Shown here piece by piece: positions 26,266-36,081 of a stretch of 64,000 nucleotides of DNA. A program made the position numbers and the translations under genes. The notes beneath the pieces are model-generated. The model did no database searches, was not told the DNA's origin, and saw only the letters and a list, made by a program, of their open reading frames with translations. How positions within the stretch are numbered: position 1 is the stretch's first letter; each line of letters begins with the position of its first letter. The stretch comes from an uncultured Candidatus Actinomarina sp. GTDB lineage: Bacteria > Actinomycetota > Acidimicrobiia > Actinomarinales > Actinomarinaceae. The DNA is taken from contig CACMQN010000003.1 in the NCBI GenBank assembly GCA_902615855.1, positions 62,001 to 126,000 on the forward strand, read 5' to 3'.

Positions 26266-28262
26266 TAACTAGGAAGCTCCATTATTTCTTTTTTTATTTC
26301 TTTTAATTCGTCCCTTAATCTAGCAGCGACTTCAAATTCTAATAAATCTGCAGCTACTTTCATTTCTTTTTCTATGTCTTTTGAAATTTTGTATAAATCT
26401 TCTCTTGATGCATTTTTTAGATTTATATTTGATCTAAATGATATATCTTCTTTAGAAGGTCTATTTCTCTCAACTATTTCTAGAATATCAGTGATTTCTT
26501 TCTTTACCGTAGTTGGATTGATGTTGTATTTCTCATTATGTTGTTTTTGAATTTCTCTTCGTCTTTTTGTCTCATTAACAGATTTAGTTATTGAGTCTGT
26601 AACTTTATCAGCGTACATAATGACATATCCATCTTTATTTCTTGCAGCTCTTCCTACTGTTTGTATAAGACTGGTCTCAGATCTTAAAAAACCTTCTTTA
26701 TCAGCATCCATAATGGCTACCAATTGGACTTCTGGTAAATCTAATCCCTCTCTGAGTAAATTAATACCAACTAAAACATCAAACTCACCTTTTCTTAAAT
26801 CCCTTAGGATTTCAATTCTTTCTAAAGTATCTATGTCTGAATGAAGATATCTTGTTTTAATTCCCATTTTTAAAAAATAGTCACTTAGTGCCTCACTCAT
26901 TTTTTTAGTAAGAGTCGTGACTAATACTCTATTACCATTATCAATAACTGATTTTATCTCACTTAATAAATCTTCAATTTGATTTTTGGTTGGTCTAACA
27001 AAAATATTTGGATCTAATAATCCTGTAGGCCTAATAATTTGCTCAATAAAAATTTCAGAATTTTCGTTTTCCCATTTTCCAGGAGTAGCCGAAACTAAAA
27101 CAGTTGAGTTTACTTTATTTTTCCACTCATCAAATTTTAATGGTCGATTGTCCAATGCAGCTGGCAATCTAAATCCATAATCTACAAGTGTTGATTTTCT
27201 TGATTTATCGCCTTCATATTGGCCTCTAATCTGAGGTATTGCAATATGACTTTCATCGACAACCATTAGAAAATCTTTTGGAAAAAAATCGATCAATGTA
27301 TATGGTGCTTCGCCAGGTTTTCTTCCGTCAAAATATCTTGAATAATTTTCAATTCCGGAACATACACCTAATTCAGTTAACATTTCTAAATCAAACATTG
27401 TTCTTTGCTTTATACGCTGTGCTTCTAATAACTTATTTTCGCTCTCAAATTTTGCAATTTGCTTAGATAAATCAGTTTCAATTTCTTTTAATGCACTTTT
27501 TCTTTCATCATCAGATGTCACATAATGAGATGCGGGGAATATTGCTAACTCACTTAGTTTTTCAAGTATTTCACCAGTTACTGGATCAATACGTGATATT
27601 TTTTCAATTTCATCACCGTAAAATTCAACTCTAAATATTGTTTCCTCGTAGACGGGAAATATATCCAATGTATCACCTTTTAATCTAAATGTTCCTCTTG
27701 TTACTACGAGATCATTTCTAATATATTGTTGTTTTATAAGCTGACTTATCAAATCATCTAAATCAAATTCATTACCTTGGATTATTGGGATTATTTTATT
27801 TTTATATTCTTTAGGGGAACCAAGTCCATAAATACAAGAAACAGAGGAAACTACTATAACATCATTTCTCAAAAGTAGAGCACTTGTAGCAGCGTGTCTT
27901 AACCTGTCTATTTCCTCATTTATGTTTGCATCTTTTTCAATAAACGTATCAGTTCGAGGTACATATGCTTCTGGTTGGTAATAGTCATAGTAAGAAACAA
28001 AGTACTCAACCCTGTTTTCAGGAAAAAATTGTTTAAATTCATTTGCAAGTTGTGCAGCCAAAGCTTTGTTTGGTGCCAAAACAAGAGTGGGTTTCTGAAT
28101 TTCCTCTATAAGCCATGCAATAGTTGCAGATTTTCCAGAACCTGTAATCCCCATTAATGTTTGAAAGTCAATATTATTGTCTATACCATTTTTTAGTTTT
28201 TTGATTGCAGAAGGTTGATCTCCTTTGGGTGTAAATTCCGAAATGACTTTAAATTTTTTCAT
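26265..28262 (-). CDS. uvrB: Excinuclease ABC subunit B
   Basis: A 665-residue helicase-like subunit. Motif I is [15 protein letters not shown]. The damage-probing beta-hairpin is [36 protein letters not shown]. Further helicase motifs are [27 protein letters not shown] and QTVGRAARN, and the C-terminal UVR domain ([16 protein letters not shown]) binds UvrC. It follows coaE with a four-base overlap, the standard actinobacterial arrangement. Confidence 0.97.
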   Translation of the reverse strand: MKKFKVISEFTPKGDQPSAIKKLKNGIDNNIDFQTLMGITGSGKSATIAWLIEEIQKPTLVLAPNKALAAQLANEFKQFFPENRVEYFVSYYDYYQPEAYVPRTDTFIEKDANINEEIDRLRHAATSALLLRNDVIVVSSVSCIYGLGSPKEYKNKIIPIIQGNEFDLDDLISQLIKQQYIRNDLVVTRGTFRLKGDTLDIFPVYEETIFRVEFYGDEIEKISRIDPVTGEILEKLSELAIFPASHYVTSDDERKSALKEIETDLSKQIAKFESENKLLEAQRIKQRTMFDLEMLTELGVCSGIENYSRYFDGRKPGEAPYTLIDFFPKDFLMVVDESHIAIPQIRGQYEGDKSRKSTLVDYGFRLPAALDNRPLKFDEWKNKVNSTVLVSATPGKWENENSEIFIEQIIRPTGLLDPNIFVRPTKNQIEDLLSEIKSVIDNGNRVLVTTLTKKMSEALSDYFLKMGIKTRYLHSDIDTLERIEILRDLRKGEFDVLVGINLLREGLDLPEVQLVAIMDADKEGFLRSETSLIQTVGRAARNKDGYVIMYADKVTDSITKSVNETKRRREIQKQHNEKYNINPTTVKKEITDILEIVERNRPSKEDISFRSNINLKNASREDLYKISKDIEKEMKVAADLLEFEVAARLRDELKEIKKEIMELPS

Positions 28263-28816
28263 AATAACTTTTGAATTTCATGAATTAATTTATTTTCTAA
28301 GTCTTCGATTTTATTATTTTCAATCAGTGTACCAATGGAGTACCACCACTCATCATTAGGTTGGTTATTTATTCGATTTGTAATATCTTCTTCATCCATT
28401 CCTCTATCAAGCAATCTCTTTATGCGTACCTCTTTTGGACTCCAAATCACAACACATTTAAATAAGTCTATAACACTTTTTGGTGCTGATACTTCAATAA
28501 AAGTAAATCCTTTATTTTTTTCTAAAATAGATAATAAATTTTCTTGTACTTTTGGATGTAAAAAGCTCTCAAGTATATTTAATTGATCTTTGTTTTTAAA
28601 AACAATGTTTGCCAGCCTTGTTCTGTCTATACTATTTTCGTTTATACAATCAGGAAAAGTTGAATCTAAAAATTTAATTCCTTCATCGCTTTCTAGGATT
28701 TCATTTGATATAACATCAAGATCAACTGTAAGATAACCTAGTTTTTTAATTATTTTTAAAGCCTCTGATTTACCAGAACCAATAGGTCCAGTAATAACTA
28801 TTCCATTTTTAAACAT
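28259..28816 (-). CDS. coaE: Dephospho-CoA kinase
   Basis: A 185-residue kinase for the last step of coenzyme A synthesis. The P-loop is [16 protein letters not shown]. The CoaE segments [10 protein letters not shown] and [23 protein letters not shown] follow, and [16 protein letters not shown] is the lid. Some actinobacterial CoaE proteins carry a C-terminal UPF0157 domain; this one does not. TAATCT seven bases before the ATG may be a leaderless promoter. Confidence 0.93.
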   Translation of the reverse strand: MFKNGIVITGPIGSGKSEALKIIKKLGYLTVDLDVISNEILESDEGIKFLDSTFPDCINENSIDRTRLANIVFKNKDQLNILESFLHPKVQENLLSILEKNKGFTFIEVSAPKSVIDLFKCVVIWSPKEVRIKRLLDRGMDEEDITNRINNQPNDEWWYSIGTLIENNKIEDLENKLIHEIQKLL

Positions 28817-28856
28817 ATATATAAGATTAAGGAAAATTAGAATTTAACTTTAATTG

Positions 28857-30125
28857 TTAATTACTTCCAATTCCTCTTTCTTTAAGTTCCTGCAATATAT
28901 TTTCAAGGGATTCATCAACACCTTCAACGGTTTGTCTTTCTGCAGGTTTATCATCTGATTGTGATGAGTGAGTTTTTGGCTTATTTTTTTCTTCTTCTTT
29001 AACTTCCCAATTAGGATCGGCTTGTTTAATTGATAGATTTACTCTTCTCTTTGGTATATCAAGTTCCATAATTTTAATTTTTACACCTTGTCCAATGGCT
29101 AACGTAAGTTCTGGAGATTCAATTTTATCTACAGAGATTTCTGAAACATGGACCAGTCCCTCAACACCTTTGCCTATTGTTACAAATGCACCAAAAGGTA
29201 CAACTTTTGTAACTTCTCCATCTACAACATCACCTTCATTAAAATTTAGTTCAAAATCTAACCAAGGATCTTCGGTAACCTGTTTAATTGATAATGATAT
29301 CCTTTCCTTATCATTATCAATTTCTAAAACTTTAACTGTTACTGCATCACCAACTTTTACTATTTCATTTGGGTTTTCAACATGTCTCCATGACAATTCT
29401 GAAACATGGACAAGTCCATCCATTCCACCAATATCTACAAACGCGCCGAAATTTACAATAGATGATATCTTGCCATCTTTTACATCGCCAACTTGTAAGT
29501 CACCTAAAAATCCTTGTCTCTCTTCAGAAAGTTCTTCTTCTAAATGTGCTTTTCTCGAAAGAACTATGTTATTTCTTTGTTTATCTAATTCTAATATTTT
29601 CGCTTCAACCTCTTCACCGACATATGAACTAAGCTCCTTGACTCTTCTTACATCTATCAATGATGCAGGTAGAAATCCTCTTACGCCAATATCAACAATT
29701 AGACCTCCTTTGACGGATTCAATAACTGTTCCTTTTACTGACTTATTTTGATCTGAAATTGTCTGAATGTCTCCCCAGGCTTTTTCATATATTGCTCTTT
29801 TTACAGATAAAATTAGCCTTCCTTCATCATCTTCTTTTTCAAGAACAAGAGCTTGTACTTTATCACCAACATTAAATACTTCGTTAGGATTTATTGATTT
29901 TCTAACTGATAATTCTCTGGATGGAATTACACCTTCGGACTTATAACCAACATCAACCATTACTTCATTTCTGTCAATCCTGACCACGGTCCCTTCAATA
30001 ACATCACCATTTTTAAAAGATACAAGTGTTTGTTCTAATAATTCTGGAAAATCATCAGGGCTGATGTCTTCAGGAAGGGTTACGTCATTGATTGGCTTTA
30101 CTGCCTCATTTTGGCTATCTGACAT
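28857..30125 (-). CDS. rpsA: 30S ribosomal protein S1
   Basis: A 422-residue RNA-binding protein with four S1 repeats: GDVIEGTVVRIDRNEVMVDVGYKSEGVIP, KSVKGTVIESVKGGLIVDIGVRGFLP, GDVKDGKISSIVNFGAFVDIGGMDGLVHVSELSW and GDVVDGEVTKVVPFGAFVTIGKGVEGLVHVSEIS. It helps mRNA loading on the ribosome. Four domains are typical for actinobacteria. I use the ATG at 30125; the ORF-track start is a TTG six codons upstream. Context polA-rpsA-coaE-uvrB is conserved. Confidence 0.95.
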   Translation of the reverse strand: MSDSQNEAVKPINDVTLPEDISPDDFPELLEQTLVSFKNGDVIEGTVVRIDRNEVMVDVGYKSEGVIPSRELSVRKSINPNEVFNVGDKVQALVLEKEDDEGRLILSVKRAIYEKAWGDIQTISDQNKSVKGTVIESVKGGLIVDIGVRGFLPASLIDVRRVKELSSYVGEEVEAKILELDKQRNNIVLSRKAHLEEELSEERQGFLGDLQVGDVKDGKISSIVNFGAFVDIGGMDGLVHVSELSWRHVENPNEIVKVGDAVTVKVLEIDNDKERISLSIKQVTEDPWLDFELNFNEGDVVDGEVTKVVPFGAFVTIGKGVEGLVHVSEISVDKIESPELTLAIGQGVKIKIMELDIPKRRVNLSIKQADPNWEVKEEEKNKPKTHSSQSDDKPAERQTVEGVDESLENILQELKERGIGSN

Positions 30126-30193
30126 ATGTTTTATTAATTCCAATCATAGTATTGCGTTTCTTAGGATAACATATTTGTGTAATTTGCAAGTAA

Positions 30194-32692
30194 TTAATTT
30201 AAATTTGATAAGTTTATATTTTCTTTTATATCAACAAAAAGTGGAACTTTTAATTTAGAGGCACCCTCCATCTCCTTTTTAACTATCTTTGATACTTTAT
30301 TGGCAGATTCTTTGGGTGTCTGAATAATAATCTCATCATGTATTTGTAAAAGAAGATCGGTTGATTTTATTTTTTGAATTTCTTTATTAAGCTTTATCAT
30401 TGCAATTTTCATAATGTCTGAAGCTGTTCCTTGTATAGGTGCATTCATAGCAATTCTTTTTCCCATTGCTTTTAACTGAAAGTTAGATGATGCTAATTCT
30501 TTAATATATCTTTTTCTACCATATAGCGTTTCGGTAAAGGTGTTTGTGGTTGCGTCATCGACTATTTTGTCAAGAAAACCTTTTATCTTTGGAAATTGTG
30601 AAAAGTATGCTTCTATTAGCTCCTCGGCTTCTTTTTTTGAAATATTTAAGCTTTTAGAGAGACCAAACGATTCCATTCCATAAATTAAACCAAAATTAAC
30701 TTCCTTAGCCTTTCTTCTCATATCTTTTGTTACAGATTCAATATTTGTTTGAAAAATTTTTGAAGCAGTCTCTGAGTGAATATCAGATTCTCTATTTTGT
30801 AACATATCAATCATTGATTTATCGTTACTTAAATGAGCGAGAACTCTCAACTCTATTTGTGAATAATCAGCAATAACAAAAACATGCTTAGAATCTGCGA
30901 TAAAAAATTCTCTTATTCTTTGACCCATGTCTGTTTTATTTGGAATATTTTGTAAATTTGGTTTTTCTGAAGAAAGACGGCCTGTTGTTGTTCCAAATAA
31001 ATTGTAACTGGTATGTACTCTATTCTTAACAACTTCATTTTTTAAGCCTTCGATGTATGTAGAGCGTAACTTTTCATACTCTCTATATTTTAAAATTAGT
31101 TTTGGAAGCTCATGAGATTTTGAGAGCTCTTCTAGGACTGATGCATCAGTCGATGGTGCTCCTTTTGGAGTTTTTTTAAGAACAGGATATTTCATGTCTT
31201 CGTAAAGAATTTCAGATAGTTGTTTTGGAGAATTTAAATTAAAGTCTTTTTTTGTGATTGACTTTATAGCGTTTTTATAATTTTCTAATTCATGATTTAT
31301 CTCCTCTGAAAGTATCTCAATTTTTTTTAATGATATTCTTACACCCTTCTTGTTCATTGAATCTAAAATTTTTAACATTGGATAATCTAGATCTTCATAG
31401 ATTAGATTTAGTTTTTTATCTTTTCTAAATTTACTAATTTCTTTGTCAATAAATTCAATATTTTTTTGGAAAAATTGAAGATATTCATAAACTTCTGACT
31501 TCTTAGTTAGACCTGATGTTCTATTGATATGCTTACAAATACTTAAAAGATTATCAGGCCTTATGCTTGGATCTTTTAGAAATAAAATGCAATCATATGC
31601 CTCTGCCTCTTCAAAATTAATTTTTTCATCTATTATTTCCAAAATACTTTGAGAGTTTAAGAATACTAATTTCTTTAGATCTGAAATTTTGCCAATATAT
31701 TTTCCAAAACTATCTTTTTGTATGAAATATATCTCTTCTTCAAAATTTAGTAAGTATGCTTTACCTTCTATGTTTTTATTTTCAGATATATCTTCTTTTG
31801 AATCATTTTCATTCTCTACCTCGATATTTTCATCTTGAGATATTGTGTATTTATTAAGTTCTAGATTTAAGACTTTTTCTTGAGCTTCAAGTAATACCTG
31901 ATCAGATAAATATGCAGTTTCGCTAGTTTTTACTGTTGGCAATTCCAGATCTAAATCAGTTTTTATAGTTGCTAACTCCTTACTTATAAATAAAATTTCT
32001 TTATTTTCTTCAAATGAGTTTTTCAACTTAGGAGTTAACTCTTCAAGGTTTTTATATATTCTGTCAATATTCTCATACTGTTGGAGAAGTGAAATTGCTG
32101 TTTTTTCTCCCACCCCTGCAAGCCCAGGTATGTTATCAGAAGGGTCACCTTTTAAAGCTAAATACTCTATGTATTGTGATGGCTTAATGCCAAACTTATT
32201 TTTAAAAAATGATTCATCTACTTTATCAGTATCCGAAATCCCTCTTTTTGTATATAAAATATTTGTTTTTTTTGTTATTAATTGAAAAGTATCTCTATCT
32301 CCAGTCACTATCAATACATTTTCATTATTTTGATTAAAAAGGTTGGATAAAGAACCTAAAACATCATCAGCCTCATGTCCTTCAACTGAAACTTGTGGAA
32401 TATTAAATGATTCAATGAGTTCATGTAATAAAGGAATTTGAACGTTAAAGTTGTCAGGTGCTGGAGACCTATTTGCTTTATACTCTTTATATATGTCATT
32501 CCTAAATGTTTTTCCTGGTAGATCCCACGTAATTATTATTTGTTTAGGATCATAATCATTTACAACTTTATTAATCATGGATAAAAAACCATGTATAACG
32601 TTTGTAGGCGTTCCAGTTGAAGTCATTAAGGTCTCTGGTAGTGCATAAAAAGCTCTAAACGCAACACTGAAACCATCTATGAGAACTATCAC
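30194..32692 (-). CDS. polA: DNA polymerase I
   Basis: An 832-residue repair polymerase. The N-terminal 5' nuclease (about 1-260) has TGDRDTFQL and GDPSDNIPGLAGVGEKTA. The middle 3'-5' exonuclease-like domain has no visible DxE motif, so proofreading is probably lost, as in other actinobacteria. The C-terminal polymerase has VIADYSQIELRVLAHLS, RRKAKEVNFGLIYGMESFG and LQIHDEIIIQ. GTG start with TAAAAT six bases upstream (leaderless type). Confidence 0.96.
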   Translation of the reverse strand: MIVLIDGFSVAFRAFYALPETLMTSTGTPTNVIHGFLSMINKVVNDYDPKQIIITWDLPGKTFRNDIYKEYKANRSPAPDNFNVQIPLLHELIESFNIPQVSVEGHEADDVLGSLSNLFNQNNENVLIVTGDRDTFQLITKKTNILYTKRGISDTDKVDESFFKNKFGIKPSQYIEYLALKGDPSDNIPGLAGVGEKTAISLLQQYENIDRIYKNLEELTPKLKNSFEENKEILFISKELATIKTDLDLELPTVKTSETAYLSDQVLLEAQEKVLNLELNKYTISQDENIEVENENDSKEDISENKNIEGKAYLLNFEEEIYFIQKDSFGKYIGKISDLKKLVFLNSQSILEIIDEKINFEEAEAYDCILFLKDPSIRPDNLLSICKHINRTSGLTKKSEVYEYLQFFQKNIEFIDKEISKFRKDKKLNLIYEDLDYPMLKILDSMNKKGVRISLKKIEILSEEINHELENYKNAIKSITKKDFNLNSPKQLSEILYEDMKYPVLKKTPKGAPSTDASVLEELSKSHELPKLILKYREYEKLRSTYIEGLKNEVVKNRVHTSYNLFGTTTGRLSSEKPNLQNIPNKTDMGQRIREFFIADSKHVFVIADYSQIELRVLAHLSNDKSMIDMLQNRESDIHSETASKIFQTNIESVTKDMRRKAKEVNFGLIYGMESFGLSKSLNISKKEAEELIEAYFSQFPKIKGFLDKIVDDATTNTFTETLYGRKRYIKELASSNFQLKAMGKRIAMNAPIQGTASDIMKIAMIKLNKEIQKIKSTDLLLQIHDEIIIQTPKESANKVSKIVKKEMEGASKLKVPLFVDIKENINLSNLN

Positions 32693-32704
32693 TTCACCAT
32701 TTTA
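32693..32704 (-). promoter_or_regulatory. Leaderless-type promoter of polA
   Basis: On the minus strand TAAAAT (32704-32699), six bases, then the polA GTG. An ATG that overlaps the -10 box is out of frame and ends after three codons, so the GTG is the real start. Confidence 0.5.
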
Positions 32705-32743
32705 AACTTAAAAAATAAATTCTCTTATTTTATATATATCAAA

Positions 32744-32759
32744 TATAATCTTTAGATAG
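32744..32759 (+). promoter_or_regulatory. Promoter of tRNA-Leu(CAA)
   Basis: A perfect TATAAT lies at 32744-32749, about ten bases before the tRNA 5' end at 32760. The -35 region is AT-rich without a clear match to TTGACA. Confidence 0.5.
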
Positions 32760-32841
32760 GCCCGGATGGCGGAATTGGCAGACGCGCTGGACTCAAAATC
32801 CAGTATCTTCGGATGTGGGGGTTCGACTCCCCCTCCGGGTA
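32760..32841 (+). tRNA. tRNA-Leu (anticodon CAA)
   Basis: The class II tRNA starts GCCCGGATGGCGGAATTGGC. The anticodon stem is CTGGA/TCCAG with loop CTCAAAA (CAA at 32794-32796), a variable arm follows, and the T-arm is GGGGGTTCGACTCCCCC. The acceptor is GCCCGGA/TCCGGGT, so the first pair is G-U. The discriminator is A. CCA is not encoded. It reads UUG codons and is a known type of substrate for TrmL, whose gene is also in this window. Confidence 0.95.
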
Positions 32842-32881
32842 CATTTTAAAAACTAAAATATTTAATGGACAATAATGTAGT

Positions 32882-33256
32882 GTGAAGAAAATTCCTTTAA
32901 TAAGTGTGATAGTTTTTATAATCCTAAGTATTTCATTTATAATTTATCAAAATTTTTCAAGTGATTCATTTGGAAGTGAATTTGTTGAACAAATTAGAAT
33001 TGCAGATGCTGAAGATACTCTAGATAACATTCCTGAAAATACTTTAATTAATATAGGAAAAAATATATGCATATCTTCTGTGGATTGGACTGATGTAGAG
33101 ACTTCAGAAAATCTTATTAGGAATGAATTAATTAATAACGAGATCATTGTCGATGAAAAAAATAGAATTATTCCAATTCTAAGGTTTCAATCAATTTATG
33201 AACTATGTCCAGAGAATATCCCTTATCTTGAACAAATTTTCATAATTAATGAGTAA
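32882..33256 (+). CDS. Secreted or membrane-anchored small protein, DUF732-like
   Basis: A 124-residue protein with an N-terminal hydrophobic signal or anchor (residues 5-23, ISVIVFIILSISFIIY) and an acidic exported domain. That domain has two cysteines, in INIGKNICISS and SIYELCPEN. The spacing (G-x-x-x-C, then a helix ending in a -CP motif) resembles DUF732, a secreted actinobacterial family of unknown role. The similarity is weak. It starts with GTG and its end overlaps the next gene by eight bases. Confidence 0.55.
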   Translation: MKKIPLISVIVFIILSISFIIYQNFSSDSFGSEFVEQIRIADAEDTLDNIPENTLINIGKNICISSVDWTDVETSENLIRNELINNEIIVDEKNRIIPILRFQSIYELCPENIPYLEQIFIINE

Positions 33257-33845
33257 GAAAATTTTAAAGAGGCTTCCACAATGTTTCTTCGGCCTGTTTC
33301 TATGTGGAATAGGTCTTGCGTTTACGATAGAGGCTAAGTTAGGACTTAACCCATGGGATGTATTCCATGATGGTTTTAGTCAGTTAATAAATGTAAGAAT
33401 TGGCTTTGCCGGGGTAATTACTGGATTCATTGTTTTATTAGGTTGGATTCCACTGAAACAAAAGCCATTTCTTGGCACGATTCTAAACATTTTAACTATT
33501 GGAAATGTACTTGACTTAACAATGTATTTCATACCAACGCCTCAGGAAATTTGGATAAGACATATATACCTATACTTTGGAACCGTGCTATTTGCTATGG
33601 GTGTTGGAATATACATAGGTTCAGGATTAGGTCCTGGTCCAAGAGATGGAATTATGACAGGCATTGCAAAGCGAGGCCCAAGTGTTCGAGCAACAAGAAT
33701 CGGAATTGATTTCACAGCATTCTTAACTGGAGTTTTACTTGGCGGTTCGTATGGATACGGAACAATATTTATGGTTATAGTTGTTGGACCAATAGTTCAA
33801 TTCTCTCTAAAACGATATGATAAAGGTGCTATCTTTTCTTTATAG
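33249..33845 (+). CDS. YczE/YyaS-family integral membrane protein
   Basis: A 198-residue protein with about five hydrophobic segments. Conserved pieces GLNPWDVFHDGFSQ, GSGLGPGPRDGIMTGIAKR and GGSYGYGTIFMVIVVGPIVQF are typical of the YczE/YyaS/YitT-like membrane family. In Bacillus YczE affects surfactin production; the general function is unknown. It overlaps the secreted protein gene upstream and converges with a zinc-ribbon gene (17-base overlap). Confidence 0.8.
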   Translation: MSKKILKRLPQCFFGLFLCGIGLAFTIEAKLGLNPWDVFHDGFSQLINVRIGFAGVITGFIVLLGWIPLKQKPFLGTILNILTIGNVLDLTMYFIPTPQEIWIRHIYLYFGTVLFAMGVGIYIGSGLGPGPRDGIMTGIAKRGPSVRATRIGIDFTAFLTGVLLGGSYGYGTIFMVIVVGPIVQFSLKRYDKGAIFSL

Positions 33846-34131
33846 ATATATTTGTTTTTAAGTTAATTTCACCTTTTTCCTTCTTAATTAATTTTTTTTC
33901 AAAATAAATTAATCTGGAGATTGATGAGACAATTTCAAATTTATTTGTATTTGATGAAACAATATCATTCACTGAAATCCATTCCTTGCTTACTAAATTA
34001 AGAACAAATTTATTTGTATTTAGAATATCACTCTTATTTTTAAATTTTTGTTTACATTTTTTAGAGCAGAGAAAATATTTATCAGATCTATTAATGTGTA
34101 AAATTCTTCCACAATAATCGCAACGGTCCAT
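33829..34131 (-). CDS. Putative zinc-ribbon protein of unknown function
   Basis: A 100-residue protein with N-terminal MDRCDYCGRILHINRSDKYF then LCSKKCKQKFK. The CxxC and CxxxC pairs likely bind one zinc, similar to ribbons in MYM/TRASH-type proteins. The C-terminal half (VLNLVSKEWISVNDIVSSNTNKFEIVSSISRL) is helical and could be a winged-helix-like unit. I start it at the ATG at 34131, two bases after the ygfZ stop. I do not recognise the family. Confidence 0.6.
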   Translation of the reverse strand: MDRCDYCGRILHINRSDKYFLCSKKCKQKFKNKSDILNTNKFVLNLVSKEWISVNDIVSSNTNKFEIVSSISRLIYFEKKLIKKEKGEINLKTNISIKKR

Positions 34132-34133
34132 TT

Positions 34134-34697
34134 TCAAATTTTTATTATTTCTTGAATACCTGATTCATTTGTAACAAGCATTCTTCTAGACTTTCCTCTA
34201 AATTTTATTCTTGATGCTTGTTCTTGTCCAAGAAAGCATCCTTTCTCAAAATCAACAAAGAAATCTAACCATTTTGTTTCATTGGGCAGTAGGCCAGTAT
34301 TTACTATTTCTTTTGTGGGTAGCTCGTTATTTAATTCAAAATCACTCCAAGAGACTGACTCTTCTTTCGTTTCAATTGTTTTAAATGTTGCTTTATCAAG
34401 ATCAACTTGTAAAGTAATTTTGCTGTCTTCAATTTCAAAATTACAGTCAATTCTTATGGCATATTTTCTCAAACTATCCAATATAAAATTCAATTCTCTC
34501 TTGTCTTGATATACAAATACTTCTTTGTTTTTTTCTTCTATTAAAAACCAATGATTAATTTTTCCATCGGGTCCGAGTAAAAATGAGGGCTTGATGCTAT
34601 CTACTTCGATATTATTTGAAATTATAGAGTCAAGGAATGTTACATTATCACTACCAGTAATTTTTAAAACCTTTTCAGTTTGAATATTTGAAGTCAT
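34134..34697 (-). CDS. ygfZ: YgfZ/CAF17-family folate-binding protein (short form)
   Basis: A 187-residue protein related to the aminomethyltransferase GcvT. The signature KGCFLGQEQASRIKFRGKSRR matches the KGCYxGQE...R..RG motif of YgfZ, which helps repair or assemble Fe-S clusters. Members are commonly 230-330 residues, so parts of the fold are trimmed. It lies between ccdA and the zinc-ribbon gene. Nearby Fe-S clients could be Nth or the ferredoxin, but that is inference. Confidence 0.82.
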   Translation of the reverse strand: MTSNIQTEKVLKITGSDNVTFLDSIISNNIEVDSIKPSFLLGPDGKINHWFLIEEKNKEVFVYQDKRELNFILDSLRKYAIRIDCNFEIEDSKITLQVDLDKATFKTIETKEESVSWSDFELNNELPTKEIVNTGLLPNETKWLDFFVDFEKGCFLGQEQASRIKFRGKSRRMLVTNESGIQEIIKI

Positions 34698-34699
34698 AA

Positions 34700-35408
34700 T
34701 TAAATATTACTTAGACGCTCTAAGTTGAGACGAATGAATATGTCTTGAAAGAAAGAAGCAAGTATGTACATTCTATCAGAAAAAATAAGTGCACCTATTG
34801 CAACCAATGTTGTTCCTGATATATAAGAAGAGTATCTTTTGAAAAAAGTAAATATTTTTGATTTTAAATTTACCTTTGTTGAAAATATTGGTAACAAAAT
34901 AAATGGAATCGCTAATCCAAAAGAGTAAAAGATTAATAGCGATATCCCTTGGTTAATTGTGTTACTACTTGAAGAAAGTGTTAGAAGTGCTCCTAACACA
35001 GGGCCAATGCATGGTGTAAATCCAAAAGCAAAGGTTAGACCAAGAACAAAATTTTTCATTCTATTAAAGTTTTTAATATCTATGTAATTCGAACTATAAA
35101 AATACTTATTGTTTAAAGATGGAATCATTAACATTAGGCCGAAAAATATGATTATCAAGCCACTTACCCTAGACAAAGATTCAGAGTTTCTGCTAAAAAA
35201 AGATCCTATATTTGTTGCTATAGCTGCAAGCGAGATGAAAACTAAAGAAAATCCTAATGTAAATTGTACTGATCCAAATAAGCGGGTTTTAATGTCATCT
35301 TCTGATTCTGAAAATATAGCCAGATAACCAGGCACAAGGGGAAGAACACAAGGAGAAACAAATGATAAAAACCCAAATATAAACGCAATAAAAAAAATTG
35401 ACTTCCAT
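34700..35408 (-). CDS. ccdA: Cytochrome c biogenesis protein CcdA, apparent frameshift near the start
   Basis: A thiol-disulfide relay membrane protein with about six helices that passes electrons across the membrane. The two key cysteine segments are SFVSPCVLPLVPGYLA and TPCIGPVLGALL. The ORF track starts too late, after the first cysteine. The natural start is the ATG at 35408, right after the nth stop. From there the frame reads MEVNFF, reaches a run of eight T (fwd 35390-35397), and is then one base off. With seven T it would read MEVNFFIAFIFGFLSFVSPC without a break. It is an indel, an assembly error or polymerase slippage. No cytochrome genes are nearby. Confidence 0.8.
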
Positions 35409-36041
35409 TTATTTCATATCTTTTCTTCCATACTTGCTACATATTGGACATAATTCTTTTTTATGTGAAATCGCAGGGCAATATTCTCTTCCAAAAAAAA
35501 TAATTTGTAAATGAAGTTTATTCCATGAATTTTCTGGAAATAATCTTTTTAAATCCTTTTCAGTTTGCTCAACACTTCTTCTTGTAGAAAGCCCCCATCT
35601 CCAAGCAAGTCTATGAATATGAGTATCAACTGGAAATGTTTGGACTCCAAAAGCTTGGCCCATCACAACAGATGCACTTTTATGACCGATCCCTGGAAGA
35701 GATTCTAAATCATCGAAGTTATCTGGGACTTTTCCATTATATTTTTTTACTAAGATTTTTGATAGATTTGATATTGCTTTTGACTTCTGTGGTGAAAGTC
35801 CACAAGGTTTGACGATTTTTCTAATCGTCCTGACATCTATTTTGGACATGTCTTTTGGATTATCTGCGATCTTAAACAGTTCAGGAGTAACTTCATTTAC
35901 TTTTTTATCAGTACATCTTGCTGATAACAAAACTGCAATTAATAACGTATAAGCATCTTTGTGATTTAATGGTTTTTGAGGTTTTGGATAAAGTTCATCT
36001 AAAATTTTATGAATTTTTTTTACCTTATCTTGTTTTTTCAT
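35409..36041 (-). CDS. nth: Endonuclease III (DNA glycosylase/AP lyase)
   Basis: A 210-residue base-excision repair enzyme of the HhH-GPD family. The helix-hairpin-helix is LESLPGIGHKSASVVMGQAFG. The catalytic aspartate is in FPVDTHIHRLAWR, and LSARCTDKKV holds the N-terminal lobe. The C-terminal cluster region is CPAISHKKELCPICSKYGRKDMK: only three cysteines, with spacing C-x9-C-x2-C, and the fourth ligand missing. The 4Fe-4S cluster may be lost or altered. TAAAAT six bases before the ATG. Confidence 0.92.
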   Translation of the reverse strand: MKKQDKVKKIHKILDELYPKPQKPLNHKDAYTLLIAVLLSARCTDKKVNEVTPELFKIADNPKDMSKIDVRTIRKIVKPCGLSPQKSKAISNLSKILVKKYNGKVPDNFDDLESLPGIGHKSASVVMGQAFGVQTFPVDTHIHRLAWRWGLSTRRSVEQTEKDLKRLFPENSWNKLHLQIIFFGREYCPAISHKKELCPICSKYGRKDMK

Positions 36042-36053
36042 ATCATTATTTTA
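36042..36053 (-). promoter_or_regulatory. Leaderless-type promoter of nth
   Basis: On the minus strand TAAAAT (36053-36048), six bases, then the nth ATG. It probably drives the nth-ccdA-ygfZ-zinc ribbon run. Confidence 0.5.
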
Positions 36054-36081
36054 TACAAGATATTAATGTTCACTTATTCGG

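Noticed and set aside
29095-29751. 218-residue plus-strand ORF
   Set aside because: It is antisense to rpsA, low-complexity (S, T, P rich) and arises from the codon pattern of the repeated S1 domains.
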